Shown: positions 42,001-51,094, counted from the first letter of the stretch. The stretch is 64,000 nt of DNA from Sedimenticola_A sp040506425 (GCA_965224515.1 OZ245051.1:2728001-2792000); one strand, 5' to 3'. Numbers and translations are program-made. Notes: generated by a model from the letters alone, not told the origin.

Positions 42001-43101
42001 ATGTCAGGAAATAGCTTTGGAAAACTCTTCACCGTAACCTCATTTGGCGAGAGCCACGGCCCTGCCATAGGTTGCATTGTCGACGGCTGTCCCCCGGGGC
42101 TTGAACTTACCGCGGAGGATCTCCAGCGTGACCTTGACCGGCGCAAACCGGGGACATCACGACATACTACCCAGCGTCGCGAAGCCGACCAGGTGGAGAT
42201 TCTCTCCGGCGTATTCGAAGGGCTGACCACGGGGACTCCTATCGCCCTGATCATCCACAATACCGACCAGCGTTCCAAGGATTACTCAAAGATCATGGAT
42301 CGCTTTCGTCCCGGCCATGCGGATTACACCTACATCCGGAAATATGGATTGAGGGACTATCGTGGCGGAGGGCGTTCATCTGCCAGGGAGACCGCCATGC
42401 GGGTGGCTGCCGGCGCCATTGCCAAGAAATACCTGCAACAGCATTACGGCATCGAGATCCGCGGCTACCTTTCCCAGCTTGGTCCTATAAAAGTCGAAAA
42501 ACTCGACTGGGAACAGGTTGAAACCAACCCTTTCTTCTCTCCCGACGCAGCCAAGGTGCCGGAGATGGAAGCCTACATGGATGCCCTGCGGAAAGAGGGC
42601 AACTCCGTAGGCGCCAAAATCAATGTTGTGGCCAGTGGAGTACCCGCGGGCTGGGGTGAGCCGATCTTCGACCGGCTCGACGCGGATATAGCCCATGCCA
42701 TGGTGAGCATCAATGCGGTCAAAGGGGTTGAGATCGGCGCGGGTTTTGACTCCGTTGCCCAGAAGGGAACCGAGCATCGTGACGAAATCACCCCCGAGGG
42801 GTTTCTGAGCAACCATGCAGGGGGCGTGCTGGGTGGTATCAGCAGCGGACAGGATATTCTGGTCAGCATTGCGCTTAAACCTACGTCCAGCATGCGTATC
42901 CCGGGTCGCAGTGTCAATCTACAGGGTGAGCCTGTGGAAGTGGTGACCGAGGGGCGTCACGATCCCTGTGTCGGTATACGTGCCACACCTATCGCAGAGG
43001 CGATGCTCGCCCTGGTGCTCATGGACCAGATGCTGCGTCACCGGGCTCAAAACATGGATGTGCAGTCGGATACACCTGCCATTCCCGGATCTCCAGACTG
43101 A
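42001..43101 (+). CDS. aroC: Chorismate synthase
   Basis: 366 aa. It makes chorismate, the last common step to aromatic amino acids, using reduced FMN. GESHGPAIGCIVDGCPPG, the Arg/Ser-rich YRGGGRSSARETAMRVAAGA and the C-terminal RHDPCVGIRATPIAEAML match the three family signatures. It lies alone between a terminator and an MFS gene. Confidence 0.97.
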   Translation: MSGNSFGKLFTVTSFGESHGPAIGCIVDGCPPGLELTAEDLQRDLDRRKPGTSRHTTQRREADQVEILSGVFEGLTTGTPIALIIHNTDQRSKDYSKIMDRFRPGHADYTYIRKYGLRDYRGGGRSSARETAMRVAAGAIAKKYLQQHYGIEIRGYLSQLGPIKVEKLDWEQVETNPFFSPDAAKVPEMEAYMDALRKEGNSVGAKINVVASGVPAGWGEPIFDRLDADIAHAMVSINAVKGVEIGAGFDSVAQKGTEHRDEITPEGFLSNHAGGVLGGISSGQDILVSIALKPTSSMRIPGRSVNLQGEPVEVVTEGRHDPCVGIRATPIAEAMLALVLMDQMLRHRAQNMDVQSDTPAIPGSPD

Positions 43102-43168
43102 CTCGAAGCATGTTGCGCGTGAATAATCGGCTTGCTGCTGTTAATCAGGGTTTACGTTGACGGCTGCT

Positions 43169-44305
43169 ATGCCTTATTGGCGTCTATCAGGATTCTACTT
43201 CACTTACTTCGCTGCGCTTGGTGTGCTGGTGCCCTATTGGAGCCTTTACCTCAAGGGGTTGGGTTTTTCAGCAGTAGAGATCGGTCAGTTGATGGCCATT
43301 CCCATGGCCACCAAATTTGTGGCCCCTTATGTCTGGGGCTGGCTTGGGGATCACCTGGGCCATCGCATGGCCATTGTCAGGTTGGGATCCCTGCTGACCG
43401 CGTTGGTTTTCGTGGCCGTATTCTGGGTTACCGGATTCTGGAAGCTTGCCCTGGTTATGGTGATGTTCAGCTTTTTCTGGAACGCTGTACTGCCCCAGTT
43501 TGAAGCGGTAACCCTGGTTTATCTTGCAGATAAAGCGCCACTGTATGCACGTATACGGGTCTGGGGCTCTATCGGGTTTATTCTGGCGGTGGTATTTCTG
43601 GGCGTGGTGGTTGACGAAAAGGGCCCCGCGATCATCCTGCCGGTTCTGTTCGCCATCTATCTCTCGATCTGGCTTTCAAGCCTTTTGATCAGGGACCCTG
43701 ATCCAACCCCTCATCCTGCCCAACAGCCGCCGCTTATGAATATATTGAGGCAGCCTGCGGTTATCGCATTCTTCGTGGTCTGTTTTCTGCTGCAGGCGGG
43801 ACATGGTGCGTATTACGCATTCTACTCCATCTACATGGAGGAGGTAGGGTATTCAAAAACCCTGATTGGGCAACTCTGGGCCCTGGGTGTCATTGCTGAG
43901 GTGGTCGTGTTTCTCTTCATGCACCGCCTGCTGATGCAGTTCGGTGCGCGTATTGTTCTGATGGCCAGCCTCTTTCTGGCAGCCCTGCGTTGGTTGCTGA
44001 TAGGTCACTTCCCTGAGAGCCTCGTTATACTGCTTTTTGCCCAGACTTTGCATGCGGCAACCTTCGGTACTTTTCATGCGGCTGCAATACACCTGGTTCA
44101 CCACTATTTTACGGGTAGGCATCAGGGCAGGGGGCAGGCGCTCTACAGCAGCTTGAGCTTTGGTTTCGGTGGTGCGGTAGGCAGCCTCTATAGCGGCTTT
44201 CTCTGGTCCAGCATGGGGCCAACACTGACCTATGGTATTGCTGCCGGTGTCTCCTTGCTGGCTTTTGTTATCGCCTGGAAGTGGGTGGTCAACGAACTCG
44301 ACTAG
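43169..44305 (+). CDS. MFS transporter, HcaT-like
   Basis: 378 aa from ATG 43169; a TTG at 43157 is an alternative. Twelve membrane segments. MPYWRLSGFYFTYFAALGVLVPYW and the cytoplasmic loop YVWGWLGDHLGHR match the HcaT/phenylpropionate-permease branch of the MFS, which overlaps the nucleoside:H+ symporter-like fold. The substrate cannot be told. Confidence 0.85.
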   Translation: MPYWRLSGFYFTYFAALGVLVPYWSLYLKGLGFSAVEIGQLMAIPMATKFVAPYVWGWLGDHLGHRMAIVRLGSLLTALVFVAVFWVTGFWKLALVMVMFSFFWNAVLPQFEAVTLVYLADKAPLYARIRVWGSIGFILAVVFLGVVVDEKGPAIILPVLFAIYLSIWLSSLLIRDPDPTPHPAQQPPLMNILRQPAVIAFFVVCFLLQAGHGAYYAFYSIYMEEVGYSKTLIGQLWALGVIAEVVVFLFMHRLLMQFGARIVLMASLFLAALRWLLIGHFPESLVILLFAQTLHAATFGTFHAAAIHLVHHYFTGRHQGRGQALYSSLSFGFGGAVGSLYSGFLWSSMGPTLTYGIAAGVSLLAFVIAWKWVVNELD

Positions 44306-44371
44306 TAGACCATGCGGGAAATTGGCGAATTCTCCCCATGGCCTGCCAGGACATTCATTGGCGATTAAAAA

Positions 44372-44535
44372 GGCTCTGTTCCAGTTAAGTTTGAAAGCTG
44401 AAGTATGTTATTGATTTTCTGTAGGTCGGCCTTCAGGCCGACATGTCGGGTTCTTGTGCCCTGTGGGTAGAAGCCTGTCCTGCAAGGGTTGCAGATAAAA
44501 CTACGCTGGCTTTCAAACTTAACTGGAAAAGAGCC
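44372..44535. mobile_element. 164-bp MITE with ISL3-like ends
   Basis: 27-bp terminal inverted repeats (44372-44398 and 44509-44535, one mismatch) start with GGCTCT, as ISL3-family elements do. They are flanked by 8-bp target repeats ATTAAAAA (44364-44371 and 44536-44543), the ISL3 target size. There is no coding capacity. A REP palindrome is inside at 44420-44450. It needs a transposase from elsewhere in the genome. Confidence 0.85.
44420..44450. repeat. REP palindrome inside the MITE
   Basis: GTAGGTCGGCCTTCAGGCCGAC followed by ATGTCGGG. It is of the same type as the repeat at 5867-5910, but the second hairpin is cut short. Confidence 0.7.
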
Positions 44536-44537
44536 AT

Positions 44538-44575
44538 TAAAAAAGGCGATGAACCGGGGTTCATCGCCTTTTTAA
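44538..44575. terminator. Bidirectional terminator
   Basis: A long stem AAAAAGGCGATGAAC/GTTCATCGCCTTTTT between the rightward MFS gene and the leftward Asp/His-rich gene. Confidence 0.85.
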
Positions 44576-44606
44576 TCTGAATGGAAGTTACTGTTCAGTT
44601 TGTAGT

Positions 44607-45227
44607 TTAATTCCAGTTGCCAACTACACCGTCTTCAGATACCTCTACCATTCCTTCCAGACCTGGTGTTGAGTCGCCGCTACCGGAATCGTCGCCAGAG
44701 TCGTCGCTGGAGTCGTCGCTGGAGTCGTCATCAGCGTCATCGCTTTCGTGGTCATCATCGCCGTAATCGTCACCGCTGTCTTCGTCGTGGTCGTCATCGG
44801 AGTGATGGTCATTGGAATCGTCGTCGTGATCGTCGTTGTGGTCGTCATCGTGGTCGTCATCGTGGTCGTCATCGTGGTCGTCGTCGTGGTCGTCATCGCC
44901 ATCGTCATCGCCATCGTCGTCGCCATCGTCGTCGCCATCGTCGCTGTCGCCATCGTCGTCGCCATCGTCGCTGTCGCCATCGTCGCTGTCGCCACTATCA
45001 CCGTCACCGCCACTATCACCGTCACCGCCATCACTATCGGCATGTGCCATGTTCTGCACCAGGGCGAAGTTGTTCCAATCCACTTTCAGCGGTACCAGCA
45101 CACTAACTACCAGCAGTACGGCTGTGATGTAGACTAGAAAACGTCGACGCCAGACAGATTGTGACTTCCTGTCAGTATCACTCTCCTGGTGTTGAGGATT
45201 CTGATTCATAGCGTGACTGTTGTTCAT
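44607..45227 (-). CDS. Membrane-anchored Asp/His-rich repeat protein
   Basis: 206 aa, ATG 45227 behind AAGGAG. One membrane segment (about 29-47, RRRFLVYITAVLLVVSVLVP) is followed by about 120 residues of almost pure Asp, Gly, Ser and His. This includes tandem DDDHDDDHDDDH units, and a short less acidic tail GLEGMVEVSEDGVVGNWN ends it. The DNA is a matching GTC/ATC-type simple repeat. Such a tail could bind Ca, Zn or other cations outside the membrane. It is divergent from the ECF sigma gene. No named family is recognised. Confidence 0.75.
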   Translation of the reverse strand: MNNSHAMNQNPQHQESDTDRKSQSVWRRRFLVYITAVLLVVSVLVPLKVDWNNFALVQNMAHADSDGGDGDSGGDGDSGDSDDGDSDDGDDDGDSDDGDDDGDDDGDDDGDDDHDDDHDDDHDDDHDDDHNDDHDDDSNDHHSDDDHDEDSGDDYGDDDHESDDADDDSSDDSSDDSGDDSGSGDSTPGLEGMVEVSEDGVVGNWN

Positions 45228-45460
45228 GCAACTGGCTCCTTGAAAATACGTTATTTTTTGCTATGTGTACTGGTTAAACGGCTATGACCGGAAAATTATT
45301 CCAAAAAATATCAAAAAAATGTACTTTTAATCGAAGGTTACACCCGTAAAATGATAATTCCCCTTATTAGACCTGAACTATCGATTCATTTCATGGAATA
45401 AATCCCCTCTGTTGAACGTTAATATGTAGTGAGTCACATATTTTTATTGGAAGAAGTGTA

Positions 45461-45988
45461 TTGAGTACCGAATGTCATAACGACTTGTCAGCACTGCTGC
45501 CCCGGCTGCGCCGTTTTGCGTATGGCCTTACTGGAGCAATGGAGAGTGCTGATGATCTGGTTCAAGAGGCCTGTGAACGTGCCTTGAGGAATCCCGGGAA
45601 GTGGGAAGAGGCGAATTATCTTGACCGGTGGATGTTTCGTGCAATCAGAAATCTCCACGTTGACCAGTTGAGACACCAGCAGGTAGTGGATCGTCATTCG
45701 GCTAATGAGCAGTATCTTTCACCCGGATCATTGGATGGCGAGAAGGCTTTTGAGAATCTCGTTACCCTCGAAGAGGTTGAAAAAGCGATAGGTCTCCTGT
45801 CAGAAGAGCAGAAGGCACCTCTGTTGCTGGTAACCGTTGAGGGTTTCTCCTATAAGGAGACGGCAGAGATTCTGGATTTACCTATTGGTACAGTTACCAG
45901 TCGCCTTGCAAGGGCAAGGGGACAGATGCTTGAAATTATGAGTTCAGGGAGAAGTGATTCCGGTACTCGGGAGGTTGTTGATGGTTGA
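45461..45988 (+). CDS. ECF-type RNA polymerase sigma factor
   Basis: 175 aa with a TTG start. Sigma region 2 (LRRFAYGLTGAMESADDLVQEACERAL, then NYLDRWMFRAIRNLHVDQLR) and region 4 (AIGLLSEEQKAPLLLVTVEGFSYKETAEILDLPIGTVTSRLARAR) are complete, with no extra domains. It is followed, with an 8-base overlap, by a membrane anti-sigma factor, so it is probably held at the membrane until a signal arrives. The neighbouring Asp/His-rich and lipoprotein genes are candidate targets. Confidence 0.92.
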   Translation: MSTECHNDLSALLPRLRRFAYGLTGAMESADDLVQEACERALRNPGKWEEANYLDRWMFRAIRNLHVDQLRHQQVVDRHSANEQYLSPGSLDGEKAFENLVTLEEVEKAIGLLSEEQKAPLLLVTVEGFSYKETAEILDLPIGTVTSRLARARGQMLEIMSSGRSDSGTREVVDG

Positions 45989-46661
45989 TCAGAAAAAAAG
46001 AGTGTGGGACGAGCAGGTTATCAATGCCTATGTTGATGGCGAACTCGATGCACAAACGGCACTGCTTATTGAAGCTGATATGGAGAGTGACCCTGCTCTC
46101 AAAACCCATGTCAAGAACAGGCAGCGTCTCAACAGTCTTCTGCAGGGGGCATATGCCAACGTACGGCATCAACCACTCGGACCGGAATTATCCAGGCTGG
46201 ATCAGCAGGAGAGTCCATCCAATGTTCATAATATTCATGCCCACCGTAAACAGGGCTGGACACAGGGCCTGATTGCCGTTGCAGCCAGCTTTGTTATTCT
46301 GAGCGTGGGTTTTGGTGCTGGTTTTCTTACCGGTGAAGCGAGAGTGGAGCGGCAGCAGCTGGCATCACATTTTGAACGCAGCAACTCCCTGGAAAATATG
46401 CAGGCGGCCTGGAACAAGGCACTTGAACATACGCCAAGTGGGCAAACAGTCTCCTGGGAGAATGAGACCAACACTTTCGGTACTGAGATCATTCCGGTTC
46501 GCACCATGCGTTCCAAGGATGATCGATATTGTCGTGAGTTCCGCGAGATCCGTCTGATTGACGGTGTGCAGGAAGAACGGCGTGGAGTCTCCTGCCGGAC
46601 CGGTAAGGAGCAGTGGGAGATGGAAGCACTTTTTTCAGAGAACGACCAAAGCTACTTTTAA
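45981..46661 (+). CDS. Membrane anti-sigma factor with surface-antigen-like C-terminal domain
   Basis: 226 aa, start MVDQKKRVWDEQ at 45981 behind GGGAGG. The N-terminal part (INAYVDGELDAQTALLIEADMESDP) is the usual sigma-binding region. One membrane segment (about 95-117) follows. The periplasmic part ends TEIIPVRTMRSKDDRYCREF...GVSCRTGKEQW, a 17-kDa-surface-antigen-like module with two Cys. The same module ends the lipoprotein at 47010, including the WNKALE-type helix before it. Confidence 0.85.
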   Translation: MVDQKKRVWDEQVINAYVDGELDAQTALLIEADMESDPALKTHVKNRQRLNSLLQGAYANVRHQPLGPELSRLDQQESPSNVHNIHAHRKQGWTQGLIAVAASFVILSVGFGAGFLTGEARVERQQLASHFERSNSLENMQAAWNKALEHTPSGQTVSWENETNTFGTEIIPVRTMRSKDDRYCREFREIRLIDGVQEERRGVSCRTGKEQWEMEALFSENDQSYF

Positions 46662-46725
46662 TCTTTCATTGCATGGGGCAGCGTTGAATCATTGCGGTTC
46701 TTAGAGACCGGCAACCCATCATCAC

Positions 46726-46763
46726 AAAGGCCAGGTGACGTTTATACGTTACCTGGCCTTTGC
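46726..46763. terminator. Terminator after sigma/anti-sigma operon
   Basis: AAAGGCCAGGTGACG (46726-46740) pairs with CGTTACCTGGCCTTT (46747-46761). The rest of the 348-base gap to 47009 is A/T-rich with no other clear feature. Confidence 0.7.
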
Positions 46764-47009
46764 GTTTCTATCTCCTTTTACAAGTCATGAGATGCTCTGT
46801 ATCGGTATGGATAACCGCTACACTGAACCCATGAATGCTATGCTTGAGAGTTCCGTGTCACTGAGAATTTGATGAAGTTCAAATTGTACATATCGTTTTC
46901 TCTAAATCATAAAAATTTATCTTGTATCTGCATTTTCCTATGAGAGAATCAGACCCTTGATCCGGGAAAATAAAGGTTAAAAATACCCTGGAAATATGGA
47001 GTTCAATGG

Positions 47010-47945
47010 ATGAGTGCATTTTTGAAATCGTCACCTGTTCTTGCTGCTTTACTTTTATTGTCAGGATGTGTCACTACCAGGGATTTTTTCCCTCCCAGTG
47101 GAACTGCCCTGACTGGTATGCAACCGGCCCAAATCCCGGAGCATGGCGTTGGCGACAAAGTCTATTTTTCCAATGGCCGAAGAGAGTGGGTGATTGCCGA
47201 GAAAGGTGACGATGTTGTATGGAGACGCACCGGAAACCGCACCTATACCCGGTCAAGTAACTTCCTGATCCCGGATAGGGAGTGGGAGAGCGAGACAAGA
47301 CTATCCAAACACCTCATGGATCTTGATCCTGAACTGTTGTGGCCGCTGAAGAGAGGTAATGAAGCCCGATATCGTGTGCAGGTCAGCTATCTGGATAAAG
47401 CTACCGGCTCTCAATCCTTCTATGACCGGGTCTGGGATTGTGAAGTGGATGGTGCTGAAACACTTTCTGTATTTGCCGGTACATTCGACACATATCGAAT
47501 CACCTGTAAACGCTATAGCCTTAAGGGACGAATGTACCAGCGCCGGGTGTGGCACTATGCACCGGAGATAGGCCACTTTGTGAGTCGTTGGGACGATTAC
47601 GCGGGAAAAAGAATCTCTTCACTGGAAATGACAGCCTATCAGCCCTTCGTCAATGGAATGGATCGCGAATGGCAGCAAGGTTACTGGAAAAACCTGCGCA
47701 TGGCCCTGGAGAAGAACCTGGCCGGGCGTGCCCAGAGTTGGAGTGACAAGGCGGCAGGCACGAAAGTAACCATTACCCCGGTGCGCACCATGAAGACTGC
47801 CAACGGCATATATTGCCGAAACTATCGTGTTGATATCGTCATGAAAGGTAAGGGGCGCAAGGGGGCCGGACTCGCCTGTCGTGATGGCAAGGGGTATTGG
47901 AAAATACCGAAAAGCATCAGGCCGGATAGGGGTGTGAAGTTCTAA
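47010..47945 (+). CDS. Lipoprotein sharing a domain with the anti-sigma factor
   Basis: 311 aa. A lipoprotein signal with lipobox LLLSGC (Cys20). The middle (about 45-215) has beta-rich repeats such as DKVYFSNGRREWVIAEKGDDVVWRR. The end, KNLRMALEKNLAGRAQSWSDK...ITPVRTMKTANGIYCRNYRV...GLACRDGKGYW, matches the C-terminal domain of the anti-sigma factor 350 bases upstream. It is probably an envelope protein in the same response. The function is otherwise unknown. Confidence 0.8.
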   Translation: MSAFLKSSPVLAALLLLSGCVTTRDFFPPSGTALTGMQPAQIPEHGVGDKVYFSNGRREWVIAEKGDDVVWRRTGNRTYTRSSNFLIPDREWESETRLSKHLMDLDPELLWPLKRGNEARYRVQVSYLDKATGSQSFYDRVWDCEVDGAETLSVFAGTFDTYRITCKRYSLKGRMYQRRVWHYAPEIGHFVSRWDDYAGKRISSLEMTAYQPFVNGMDREWQQGYWKNLRMALEKNLAGRAQSWSDKAAGTKVTITPVRTMKTANGIYCRNYRVDIVMKGKGRKGAGLACRDGKGYWKIPKSIRPDRGVKF

Positions 47946-47955
47946 AACAGACGAT

Positions 47956-48837
47956 CTAACGCTTTTCTCCAAACTCTGTGCAGAGTTGCTTCATCATCCG
48001 GGCAGCATTGGACAGGGTTCTGTTTCGGTGAGTGACAATGCCAAGCCGGCGGGAGAGAAGAGGCTTCTCAAATGGAAGTGGAGTCAGGTCTTTCCCCTGC
48101 AGCATTGTTTCAGGCAACAGGCTCCAGCCCAATCCGATTGTCACCATCATTTTCAGTGTCTCCAGGTAGTTTGTCGCCATGCCGATCTTCGGGGTCAGGT
48201 CAAATGGCTTCAGCGCTTTCTCCAATACCTCCCGGGTATAGGTTCCTTCGGTTGTCAGTACAGCGGGGTATTCAAACAGTTCCGCCAGTTCAACCGATTT
48301 CTGCTTTGCCAGGGGGTGTTCTTTTCCCACGACAAAGTGGAGCGGATCGTGCCAGATAACCTCTGCATCCAGGTTGGGGGGAGGCGAGGTAGGCAGGGTG
48401 ACGATCGCCAGTTCCAGATCACCGTGTTCGACTGCAGCACAGGCGGTTTCAGAGTCCATGAAATGAATGTCCAGTAAGACCTCTGGGTAACTTTTACTGA
48501 ATTTTTTCAGAACCGGGGGAAGACGGCGCAGACCGATATGGTGGCTGGTGCCCATGGTGAGTTTGCCGTTCACCTCGCCCGAGATGTTCGCTATATCCCT
48601 GCGAATATCCGCCAGCTCCAAGTGAAGTCTCCTCGCCCTGGGCAGGAGCAGACGACCCGCCTCGGTCAGACTGATCTTGCGCCCAATGCGGTCAAACAGA
48701 CGGTTACCCAACTCATCCTCAAGGGTGGCGATACGCTTGCTGATGGCGGGTTGCGTCAAGTGCAGGCGGGAAGCGGCGGCAGAGAAGGACTCCGTTTCTG
48801 CCACCGCAAGAAAGGCATTCAGCGTGTTGAAATCCAT
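47956..48837 (-). CDS. LysR-family regulator divergent from leuC
   Basis: 293 aa from ATG 48837; a GTG three bases upstream is an alternative. The N-terminal helix-turn-helix is NAFLAVAETESFSAAASRLHLTQPAISKRIATLEDELG; the rest is the effector-binding domain. It is divergent from leuC with a 130-base gap that holds a T-N11-A palindrome. It probably controls leuCDB, itself, or both. The co-inducer is unknown. Confidence 0.88.
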   Translation of the reverse strand: MDFNTLNAFLAVAETESFSAAASRLHLTQPAISKRIATLEDELGNRLFDRIGRKISLTEAGRLLLPRARRLHLELADIRRDIANISGEVNGKLTMGTSHHIGLRRLPPVLKKFSKSYPEVLLDIHFMDSETACAAVEHGDLELAIVTLPTSPPPNLDAEVIWHDPLHFVVGKEHPLAKQKSVELAELFEYPAVLTTEGTYTREVLEKALKPFDLTPKIGMATNYLETLKMMVTIGLGWSLLPETMLQGKDLTPLPFEKPLLSRRLGIVTHRNRTLSNAARMMKQLCTEFGEKR

Positions 48838-48870
48838 CACTCTCTCTGGATTGGGTATTTACCCTATTGT

Positions 48871-48885
48871 ATTCCAATATGGAAT
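48871..48885. promoter_or_regulatory. LysR-type operator (T-N11-A)
   Basis: ATTCC-AATAT-GGAAT, a perfect 15-bp palindrome with the LysR-family T-N11-A core, between the regulator and leuC. Confidence 0.65.
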
Positions 48886-48967
48886 GATAAACATGAAAAA
48901 GATGAATTTGTTTTATTGGATGTGACGATCTATGATTTCAGTTCCATAAATCAGGTGTGAAAGAACC

Positions 48968-50371
48968 ATGAGCGCGAAAACACTTTACGACAAGATTTGG
49001 GAAGATCACGTGGTGCGTACCGATGAAGATGGTACGGCACTTCTTTATATAGACCGGCAGTTGGTCCACGAGGTGACTTCACCCCAGGCCTTTGAAGGCC
49101 TGAGAATCGCGGGCCGCAAGCCCTGGCGTGTTGGTGCCACCATTGCCACCCCGGATCACAACGTCCCGACCAAAGGTCGTGCGGATGGCATTGATGACCC
49201 TATCGCACGACTCCAGGTGGAGACCCTGGATCGCAATTGTGAAGAGTTCGGTATTACCGAGTTCGGCATGAATGATGTTCGCCAGGGCGTAGTGCATGTG
49301 ATGGGTGCTGAACAGGGCCTGATCATGCCGGGTATGACCGCTGTCTGTGGAGACTCTCACACCGCGACTCATGGAGCCTTCGGCGCCCTGGCTTTTGGTA
49401 TAGGTACCTCGGAGGTTGAGCATGTGCTCGCCACCCAGTGCCTGATCCAGAAGAAATCCAGGAATATGCTGGTCGATGTGAAGGGGCAGGTCGGCCCGGG
49501 CGTTACCGGAAAGGATATTGTACTGGCTGTGATCGGTGAGATCGGTACCGCCGGTGGTACAGGCTATGTGATCGAATTTGCCGGCCAGGCAATCAGGGAC
49601 CTCAGCATGGAGGGGCGCCTGAGCGTGTGCAACATGGCGATTGAGGGCGGTGCCCGTGCCGGCCTGGTTGCCGTGGATGAGACAACCCTCGAGTATGTAA
49701 AGGGACGTCCCTATGCGCCTAAGGGGGATGACTGGGACAAGGCCGAGGCCGCCTGGCGAGAACTCCGTAGCGATGAAGGGGCTGTGTTCGACAAGGTGAT
49801 CGAAATTGACGCTGCCGGCATCAAGCCCCAGGTGACCTGGGGTACCTCTCCGGAGATGGTGTTGCCGGTGGACGCCGTGGTGCCCGATCCTGCTGAAGAG
49901 TCTGATGCAGTAAAAGCCGACGGCATGCGACGTGCCCTCGATTACATGGGCCTCGATGCGGGCACCCCGATAGATCAGATCAGGCCCGACCACGTATTTA
50001 TCGGCTCCTGCACCAATGGCCGGATCGAAGATCTTCGTGCCGCAGCCGAGGTGGCCAGGGGACGCAAGGTGGCAGACAGCATCAGCCAGGCTTTGGTTGT
50101 ACCTGGTTCCGGGCTGGTCAAACAGCAGGCAGAGGAAGAGGGCTTGGACAGGATTTTTACAGAGGCCGGTTTCGAATGGCGCGAACCGGGCTGTTCAATG
50201 TGCCTGGCCATGAATGCCGATCGTTTAAATCCGGGGGACCGTTGTGCCTCTACCTCGAACCGTAATTTTGAGGGACGCCAGGGGCAGGGTGGCAGAACCC
50301 ACCTGGTAAGCCCGGCAATGGCAGCAGCAGCAGCGGTGACCGGCCGGTTTGTAGATGTGAGGGAACTCTGA
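48968..50371 (+). CDS. leuC: 3-isopropylmalate dehydratase large subunit
   Basis: 467 aa. An aconitase-family [4Fe-4S] enzyme that with LeuD isomerises 2-isopropylmalate to 3-isopropylmalate in leucine synthesis. The cluster cysteines are in FIGSCTNGRIEDL and EPGCSMCLAMN. VCGDSHTATHGAFGALAFGIGTSEVEH is the substrate/cluster loop. The stop overlaps the leuD start by one base. Confidence 0.97.
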   Translation: MSAKTLYDKIWEDHVVRTDEDGTALLYIDRQLVHEVTSPQAFEGLRIAGRKPWRVGATIATPDHNVPTKGRADGIDDPIARLQVETLDRNCEEFGITEFGMNDVRQGVVHVMGAEQGLIMPGMTAVCGDSHTATHGAFGALAFGIGTSEVEHVLATQCLIQKKSRNMLVDVKGQVGPGVTGKDIVLAVIGEIGTAGGTGYVIEFAGQAIRDLSMEGRLSVCNMAIEGGARAGLVAVDETTLEYVKGRPYAPKGDDWDKAEAAWRELRSDEGAVFDKVIEIDAAGIKPQVTWGTSPEMVLPVDAVVPDPAEESDAVKADGMRRALDYMGLDAGTPIDQIRPDHVFIGSCTNGRIEDLRAAAEVARGRKVADSISQALVVPGSGLVKQQAEEEGLDRIFTEAGFEWREPGCSMCLAMNADRLNPGDRCASTSNRNFEGRQGQGGRTHLVSPAMAAAAAVTGRFVDVREL

Positions 50372-51012
50372 TGGAAAAATTCAAAAGTTTTACCGGCGTC
50401 GCCACGCCCCTGGATCGTGCGAACGTGGATACCGATGCGATCATTCCAAAGCAGTTTCTCAAGTCGATCAAGCGCACCGGATTCGGGCCCTACCTGTTCG
50501 ATGAGTGGCGCTACATGGACCATGGCGAACCGGATATGGATTGCACGGATCGTCCGCGCAATGAATCCTTCGTGCTCAATGATTCCCGCTACCAGGGTTC
50601 GAACATCCTGTTGGCCAGGGATAATTTCGGCTGCGGCTCTTCGAGAGAGCATGCACCCTGGGCACTAGAGGATTACGGTTTCAAGTTGATTGTGGCTCCC
50701 AGTTTTGCGGATATCTTTTTCAACAACTGTTTCAAAAACGGTATCCTGCCGATCAAACTCGATACTGCCGTAGTCGACAGCCTGTTCGAAAAAGCGATGG
50801 GTGAGCGGCCGCTGGAGATTACGGTTGACCTGAACAACCAGCAGTTGAGTCTGGTTGATGGTGAAGTGATCTCTTTTGATGTGGATGAGTTCCGCAAGCA
50901 CTGTCTGTTGGAAGGACTTGATGATATCGGTCTCACCCTGAGGCACAGCGACGAGATCAAGGCATTTGAAGAGAAGCGTCGTGAACATGCACCCTGGGTT
51001 TTCAATAACTGA
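50371..51012 (+). CDS. leuD: 3-isopropylmalate dehydratase small subunit
   Basis: 213 aa. The swivel subunit that binds LeuC. ANVDTDAIIPKQFLKSIKRTGFG and ARDNFGCGSSREHAPWAL are the conserved substrate-binding segments. Its start touches the leuC stop, so the two are coupled. Confidence 0.97.
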   Translation: MEKFKSFTGVATPLDRANVDTDAIIPKQFLKSIKRTGFGPYLFDEWRYMDHGEPDMDCTDRPRNESFVLNDSRYQGSNILLARDNFGCGSSREHAPWALEDYGFKLIVAPSFADIFFNNCFKNGILPIKLDTAVVDSLFEKAMGERPLEITVDLNNQQLSLVDGEVISFDVDEFRKHCLLEGLDDIGLTLRHSDEIKAFEEKRREHAPWVFNN

Positions 51013-51094
51013 TAATCGAGAGGAGGGCCGAGAGGGTAGAGGCAGACCTCTGTGATTTCGGCGCCCTGACAAATTTATATAAGGCATATTAGCA

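Noticed and set aside
44836..45000. Possible CRISPR-like array from the regular repeat
   Set aside because: The repeat is a continuous trinucleotide-type coding repeat without unique spacers.
44666..45137. Open frames rich in His/Arg, Val/Ile or Ser/Pro opposite the Asp-rich gene
   Set aside because: The trinucleotide repeat opens every frame; only the minus-strand frame has a ribosome site, a membrane anchor and non-repeat ends.
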